Shown one piece after another: positions 58,191-64,000 of a stretch of DNA of 64,000 bases (positions are counted from its first letter, which is position 1; every line of letters starts with the position of its first letter). Position numbers and translations under genes: made by a program. Below the pieces are notes generated by a model. The model was given only the letters and a program-made list of their open reading frames with translations. It did no database searches and was not told where the DNA came from. Source of the DNA: Phoronis australis (Eukaryota; Phoronida; Phoronidae). The stretch is taken from assembly GCA_002633005.1 (NCBI GenBank), contig NMRA01000057.1:757974-821973 (forward strand). The letters are read 5' to 3'.

Positions 58191-59412
58191 TGATGTGTGC
58201 TGTATGTATTTTCTGAAAGGCGAAAGATCGAGGATTCTAAAAATATGCTTCTTACTTGTGTCCTTATTATTGTTGCCTGACTGCCTTAAGTCAGATGTTC
58301 ATGTGCAAGAAAGGTACATTCTTAGCAAAATAATGCACTAGCCAATTTTACAAAAACTTTATTTTTAAATGAAAACTTTAAGTTATGTCTCTAATAAGTT
58401 GTTAGGATTTTGCTTTACGTAAATGGTGTACTTTTCATGTACGGAGCGATATGCGAATAAGAGTGCTGTTTTTTATTACAAAAAGTCTTGTATTTTGGAC
58501 TTTTAAAAGTATCAGTCTACTGGTATACTGAGCATAGTACAGCCAACAAGCGACATGGTGGGGGTGTCAATCATTCAGAGCCCTGTTTAGTCTAATAACA
58601 CATTAGGGGTGTGAGGAATTGGGTGAAGTATGACACCACAGAGTGTGGTGGTTTTGGAGATACCAGGGTAGTCTTCTGGAAGGCAAAATGAGGAGGTAAT
58701 TTCTTGATGCAAAATGAGTAATTTTTGACTACATTTTCTAGTTGCAGTTTCTGCTTCAAACTAAATTTTTTCTGAATAATTTTGATATTATGTTATGGGC
58801 TCATGACCTATGTAAGCAAAAAAGGAACTGACACAAAAATGCCGGTTACAATGGTTACACCGAAACTGTTTCAGTGGAGGCACATTTCATGCGTGTGAAA
58901 AACCAGTAGTATATTGTACCCTTATATCTAAAGCTGCCGGCATAAGAAAACTGAAAATAATAAATGTACCCTTATATCTAAAGCTGTCCTCCTGAGAAAA
59001 CTGAAAATAATAAGATGGGCATGTAGAAGATACCGTGCCCTTGAAAGAAATAAATTATAACACATTGCCAGCCCTTCATGTAGTCTTTGGAAAAGGTCTC
59101 TGAATTTCACTGTTTTCAAACCCCACATTTGTGTATTGGTCATGTTAAACCACTCACTATTTGTGCACCATTTGTACGCATTAAAATGTCCTAAACATAA
59201 TACAACAATTAAAAGAATTGGTTTACTGAAATGTTTTCAATTGATTTTACGGACATAAAAAGTTCCAACTAAAATAATGAGATTATACTACCTTAATTTT
59301 GTTCATCCAACTCATTGAATACCAAACATAAGCAACAATGCGTTAGTTGAATGATGGCTGGTCTAGAGTGCGGATTTGCGAATTTATCCGGCCCTGCTAT
59401 CTCGTTTTGTAG
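58191..59412. other. AT-rich region, no gene seen
   Basis: Holds a direct repeat pair of about 50 bp (58916-59013, sharing GTACCCTTATATCTAAAGCT and AAAACTGAAAATAATAA). Confidence 0.4.
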
Positions 59413-59808
59413 GCAGCAGTTGCTCTGAATGCCATCGAGTGGCAAGATCAGTATCCGATGGACTTTTATGCCAATGACAGTATGGGCTCTTGGACAGTCA
59501 ATCACCATGACAACCGACCGGTACGTGTGCGTAAGAATCGGCAACAAAAACATGGAACAGGAGATGGTAATAGCGTGAAAAATGTTGGTGAGAAGATGCT
59601 GTCAGAGAGAAACACTGTTGATAATGCCGTTGTAAATGTGGTGGAAAGACTTGGAACCAATAAACTGGCAAATGATGCAGAGGAATCTGACTGTGTTTCA
59701 AAACCTATCGAGAGCCTCGGTGAGGAATGCAACTGTGGGAAACCTGGTGGTTGTGACAAAGATAAAGACAAGGGGCTCCACCAAGGCGATGAGGCAAAAA
59801 CTTACTGA
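59413..59808 (+). CDS. Likely plus-strand terminal exon, unknown protein
   Basis: After a TTTTGTAG acceptor the frame runs 131 codons to a stop: it starts [20 protein letters not shown], continues with a basic [11 protein letters not shown] stretch, an acidic/Ser middle, and ends with [16 protein letters not shown]. Composition and splice site look coding. Upstream exons are not seen between here and the gap, so it is an orphan. Family not recognised. Confidence 0.5.
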   Translation, partial: AAVALNAIEWQDQYPMDFYANDSMGSWTVNHHDNRPVRVRKNRQQKHGTGDGNSVKNVGEKMLSERNTVDNAVVNVVERLGTNKLANDAEESDCVSKPIESLGEECNCGKPGGCDKDKDKGLHQGDEAKTY

Positions 59809-59973
59809 AGAGAAAGGAAGTGTGCATTTTGAGGAGATGGCTGCAGGAGTGTAACTGATCAATGTTTAGTGGTTTGTACACCTGCTGACAGTATACATCA
59901 TAAATTGTTTTTTTTGGTGTCCATGAAAAATCAGTGTTATTACTGAAACAATACTATGTCTTAACTGATGATG

Positions 59974-60218
59974 TGCAGTCGTTAAAGTGCATGAAATGAC
60001 CCCAGTGTCAGTTGTTAAAAGTGCATGCGATGACCACAGTGTCAGTTGTTAAAAGTGCAATATTGATTGGAGCACTTCACTATTTACCTGATGGTGTACA
60101 GTCGGTATTTAAAAGTGCATGAAGTGACCACTGTGTCTGTTGTTAAAGTGCATGAGATGACCACAGTGTCAGTTGTTAAATGTGCAGTATTGATTGGAGC
60201 ACTTCACTATTTACAACC
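59974..60218. repeat. Tandem minisatellite, ~34-bp unit in a ~128-bp higher order
   Basis: Unit of the form AAAGTGCATGARATGACC plus CAGTGTCAGTTGTT, repeated four to five times. ATTGATTGGAGCACTTCACT recurs at about 60063 and 60190. Confidence 0.75.
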
Positions 60219-60755
60219 TGATTTGATCAATCACCATTTGATTACAATTTCACTGATGTTACATGTATGTTTGAGCATACTTCCTGTCAGTCCTGCAATT
60301 CATTTGTAGCACACAATTGTTGTCTTACATGTACCAGATACAGACTTATAATACATGCTGTCTATTGGCTGATTACTAGTCCGTACCTATCTACTGGCCG
60401 GGTTGATGGCGTTCACTGGCTGGTCTTATCTATCTACTGGCTGGGTTGTTGCTTGTGGGCATATCTCTGTACATGTTGATTGCTTGTGGGTGAATCACTA
60501 ACTCTTTTTGTCTATTGTGTGGCCACTAATTCAATCATATTTACAACACAAATCGTATTTATGGTAGACAGTCATAGTATTGATGCGTGGGACTTCAATA
60601 AAATAAAATGCAATTGTCTTAAAGTAGTTCTAAAACCAATTCTGTCGCTCTTACCCGCCTTCCATTACTAAAAAAAAATATGTTTGTCACTGGCTTAAAG
60701 TGATGAATTTTGTCTCAAATTGTTTCTTTGTCAACTGAATTGAAGGTAATTTCAG
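60219..60755. other. No gene seen
   Basis: Contains short CTGGCTG/CTACTGG-type repeats near 60365-60450. Confidence 0.35.
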
Positions 60756-60897
60756 GACTTCAAACCAACTGACTGTTCTGTGCTTGTGACCCGACTTGTC
60801 ACGGCTCGTCATGTTAAGCCGGCCTGGCGCATGGTCGAAAGGAATAACGAATTGTCCTGCTTTTTGCAAACCCAGAAAACCCCGTTCATCCGACAGA
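60756..60897 (+). CDS. Tentative plus-strand internal exon
   Basis: Acceptor TTTCAG and donor CAGA|GTAAGT bracket an open 142-bp frame (phase 0 to 1), e.g. DFKPTDCSVLVTRLVTARHV and MVERNNELSCFLQTQ. It has no recognised family and no linked exons. Confidence 0.27.
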
Positions 60898-61384
60898 GTA
60901 AGTAACAAGTTCAGAACAATTATATATCAGTATGTGATCAAAATCAAAAGTCCCCTTCTTGTACGCATGCGGGTTGATTGTCATTTTAACAATATTCTTT
61001 CAGTAGCCAAACTATCTGCAAGACGATGCACATGTGTTTTGTTAAATCAACGCCTTTTTGTTTCTCCACACATTAAAGGGACAGTATCATTTTTATTTTT
61101 GGGACGCGCATTTCGGCGGGTTAATTATTGCATGTTGAAATGATTAGCTTTTACCAGTCATAAAACAATAAAACCCTTTGTTTTACGGATTTTATTTCAC
61201 ACTCTGTCAGGCATTCGCTGAAATGAAAGCCCATAACTTTACCAGTCCAATGCGCTTAAAGTACTCTGCGATGTACTGAGCCGGCTCGTAAACTAAAATT
61301 TAGTCCCGGTTTTAATTTGTGTTTTCACTAACATCGTCGAGGATCTTGTCTCCACTGACGTAACCGTCATCCCTAACGACGTAT
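60898..61384. other. No gene seen
   Basis: No supported feature. Confidence 0.35.
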
Positions 61385-62200
61385 ATGAAAATAATCCAGG
61401 TTGTATTAAAACCAGAGAAGCCTACCGTGCAATTGGTAACTCGTAATCATATCAACCCTAATAAAGCCATTGGACCAGATAACACCCTAGGAGGATCCTT
61501 CAAGGAAGTCCGCTACTCACCACCCTTATTAGAGCCCTGTCATCATGCAACTCGTGATCGCTTTTATTCAGAAAAAAATCACACTTCGTGTTGCTTTAAG
61601 GCTGGAGGTCCGCTACCGTATCACTCACTTGTTAAAAAAGAAACTGAAACGGACAAAACCTAATACAGGCCAAGAGTGGCCATGATACAGCCGTGAGTAT
61701 CAAACATTATGGAAACTGAAGATTCTTATCTACCAGTTTGCGACTCGCACAAGCCAACATTTATCGCCTACCCGCCTACCGTAAACAACATGGATTGAGC
61801 ACTGCCTCATTCAAACCAGTCACGGGAAGATTGAAAAATAAGCTTAGACTCTTACAATCATATCGTATTAGTAAGTCTCTGCCTCAGTTGGGCTTTCGCC
61901 TGCCTCTGTTTTCCTCGCAATCTCGTTCCGCCATCACGTAGCACTATGCCTTTCTAGTCGGACACGGGGTGTTAGAATTCAATAGCTCTGACAAAAACAT
62001 TACTATTTGGAACAACAGTTATGGGACCACTTCTGTTTATTCATATTTTTCCAAGTAACCTCATGCTTTCTCAGCGGGAACATTGAACAATTCACTAATA
62101 TGCTGATGGTTTCAGACTATTTAGACCGGCAGCCCAGAGCACTTAGCATAGATGAACGAGGTGCCAACATCTGACCACGGGAGCATTTAAAGTCCACCTC
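61385..62200 (+). mobile_element. Degraded LINE reverse transcriptase
   Basis: Landmarks of Jockey/CR1-type RT occur in order with frameshifts: INPNKAIGPDN near 61455, AYRKQHGLSTASF near 61773, VMGPLLFIHIF near 62019, YADGFRLFR near 62099. The YADD catalytic box reads YADG. Clearly dead. Confidence 0.62.
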
Positions 62201-62280
62201 AGTATGTACAGAAATGGACGTCTGCCGTTGTCTGCACTCTGGGTGTGACCCCTGGGGTCCTTACTAAGAGCCCAAAAAAT

Positions 62281-63125
62281 GAGCTAGACTAGATATTCGA
62301 GGTACCAACCAAAATTGATTTAAAACGAACAATAGTACCGCACTGAACACCGAATGACCATGACAGACAAATCACACTCTGGAATAGGTCCGGCAGAAAC
62401 CCGAAAAGGACCCTCCAAAAATGAGCTAGCACATACATTCGAGGTACCACTCAAAACCAATTCCATGTGTTTCAATACATGTCACAGATCACTAAAACCC
62501 CTATGACAGACAAAATACGCTCTGGGTTGTGCTCGGCAGAAACCCCCCAAATCTCAACCATGGTATGCCATCAAAAAATTGAGCTAGACTAGATTTTCGA
62601 GGTACCGGCCAAAACTGATTTTAAACGAACAATAGTACCGCACTGAACACCAAATGACCCATGACAGACAAATTGCTCTCTGGAATGGGTCCGGCAGAAA
62701 CCAAAAAGGATCCCCCCCCCACACATACATTTGAGGTACCACACAAAACCAATTCCATGAGGTTCAATACATGTCACAGCTCAATAAATAATATACTCTG
62801 GATTGTGCCTGGAAGAAACCCTCAAAAATCTCAACCACAATATATGCTATCAAAACTTTGAGGTACATTAGATACCCGAGGTACCGGCTAAAACTGACTT
62901 AAAACCAATAATCCACCAGATGACCATGACAGACAATAAATTGTGCTCTGAAAGGCGCTCGCCAGAAACTCAATTACACCGTAAAAGAAGCTAGGTCATC
63001 ATTCAGGGTACCACAATAAACAATTCCATGTGATTCAAATAGATGTTACTGGTTACCAAATACGCTATGACACTTAAAATCCTGTGTGGGTTGTGCTCGC
63101 CAGCCCCAGAAATCTCAACTACCGG
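62281..63125. repeat. Satellite-like array, ~300-bp dimer of ~150-bp monomers
   Basis: GAGCTAGACTAGAT..TCGAGGTACC starts at 62281 and 62581, with a related half-unit at 62423 and about 62720. A third, more diverged dimer starts near 62857. Each monomer holds CATGACAGACAAA and GGCAGAAACC. Confidence 0.75.
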
Positions 63126-63207
63126 TCAGTAATTTTGAATATATACATATTAGATAATGAGCTTATACTTTTGCGTCTACTGAGCTCTCACATTCGATGT
63201 CAAATGG

Positions 63208-63453
63208 ATGATGGCGGAGAGTAAGCATTTTGGAAAGTACCTGATAACAGCAAAACTTTGGGATACCAGGAACTGTCCAAAACCAACCCACTTAGTGAAG
63301 TTTAAGAACGCAGATTGTGTAAAATATAAAACGCTATCAAAACTGCCAGCAGAAAGGATACGTCAGCGACAACACATGGCCCCTAAATTTGCGTTAGATC
63401 GAGGAACCACGAAAAGAATTTCCAAGGAGCTCTTTCATCTCATTGACTACTAA
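63208..63453 (+). CDS. Tentative small plus-strand ORF
   Basis: 81 residues, Lys/Arg-rich, starting MMAESKHFGKYLI and ending RISKELFHLIDY. Coding-like, but no domain, no clear start context and no splice support. It could be a last exon or a relic. Confidence 0.25.
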   Translation: MMAESKHFGKYLITAKLWDTRNCPKPTHLVKFKNADCVKYKTLSKLPAERIRQRQHMAPKFALDRGTTKRISKELFHLIDY

Positions 63454-64000
63454 ACAATACGTTGAAAGAAAAGTAACAGACGTGTTTTTAAAAACCTTCT
63501 TTAATCAAAATAAACTACATGAAATAGAGCAACACTTTCAAACAGCATAGTAACATAGTCAAAATCACTGTATCAAGCTACATACTATATGTTTAATGTC
63601 AACAGTAGTTTCCTGTTAGTTTTTAATACGTTTCAATATCAGATTCGTCACTGCTACTCCAGCTTCATTCGGGCTCCCTCGTTTCGTCATAGCCCATTTC
63701 CTTGTACCTTCCAACCGTAGGTAAGAGGATCCAAACCGTTTCCCGGATCGGCCGAATCCACTTGGTCTCAGAGCAAGGCCAACATAATGGGCTCGTTTGA
63801 GCTTGTTCAATAGTGTCTATCGGCAAGGAGGAAGCAAAGCGCAGTCAATCTTCTTGATGTTGGACATCAGAGAAAATTTTATTGACAAGGCACCAATTGC
63901 CTAAACGCTGACGAACAAAAATATAAAACCCATGCGCGCACCCAGCCCGGCTCTAGTTTTGGGGGTCTCGAATTTCTGACCAAGTGGACCTTTTGCTAGC
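63454..64000. other. Right edge, no gene supported
   Basis: A 64-residue minus-strand ORF at 63616-63810 and an overlapping second frame both look partly coding, so neither can be chosen. Confidence 0.3.

Overview
The window is intron-rich animal nuclear DNA. It has split genes with GT-AG (and some GC-AG) introns, tRNA-derived short interspersed sequence, LINE relics, terminal-inverted-repeat elements and three runs of N from assembly gaps. The gene content (a calpain, and secreted or membrane proteins made of IgGFc-binding, collagen, EGF and MopE-like modules) suggests a marine invertebrate, perhaps a hemichordate or cephalochordate. The species cannot be fixed from sequence alone.

All four well-supported genes lie on the minus strand, so their 5' ends are at higher coordinates. 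Gene A (589-6953, continuing past the left edge) is a calpain cysteine protease. Seven coding exons give a contiguous reading frame with an N-terminal MGAC start and the Cys, His and Asn active-site blocks. Genes B, C and D are tandem relatives that each end in a calcium-binding EGF exon and then one exon coding a transmembrane helix, a cytoplasmic tail and the stop. Gene B (12760-25396) can be assembled completely in 12 exons to a 1321-residue protein: signal peptide, IgGFc-binding domain 1, acidic metal-binding loops, IgGFc-binding domain 2, more acidic loops, collagen triple helix, EGF units, membrane helix and tail. Gene C (31668-40063) is a compact relative of 363 residues with signal peptide, collagen, three EGF units and membrane helix, but no IgGFc domain. 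Gene D (48373-57251, 5' end lost in a gap) has one visible partial IgGFc domain, four acidic loops, two collagen exons, three EGF units and the membrane exon. Nearly every exon boundary is phase 1 or phase 0 in a repeating pattern, which fits exon shuffling and tandem duplication.

The spaces between genes hold mobile and repeated DNA. They include about 1-kb inverted-repeat elements that carry a tRNA-like segment, small foldback elements, reverse-transcriptase and RNase H relics, a 1.24-kb unit present twice around a gap and once inverted far away, a diverged satellite-like array (62281-63125), and a 61-bp near-perfect inverted repeat in a calpain intron. The right end (58008-64000) carries weaker plus-strand exon candidates and repeats.

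The most interesting system is the B-C-D cluster: predicted type I membrane proteins that combine mucus-type IgGFc-binding ectodomains with acidic metal-binding loops, a collagen stalk and EGF units. A role in surface recognition or adhesion is inference only. Three introns in this cluster use GC donors.
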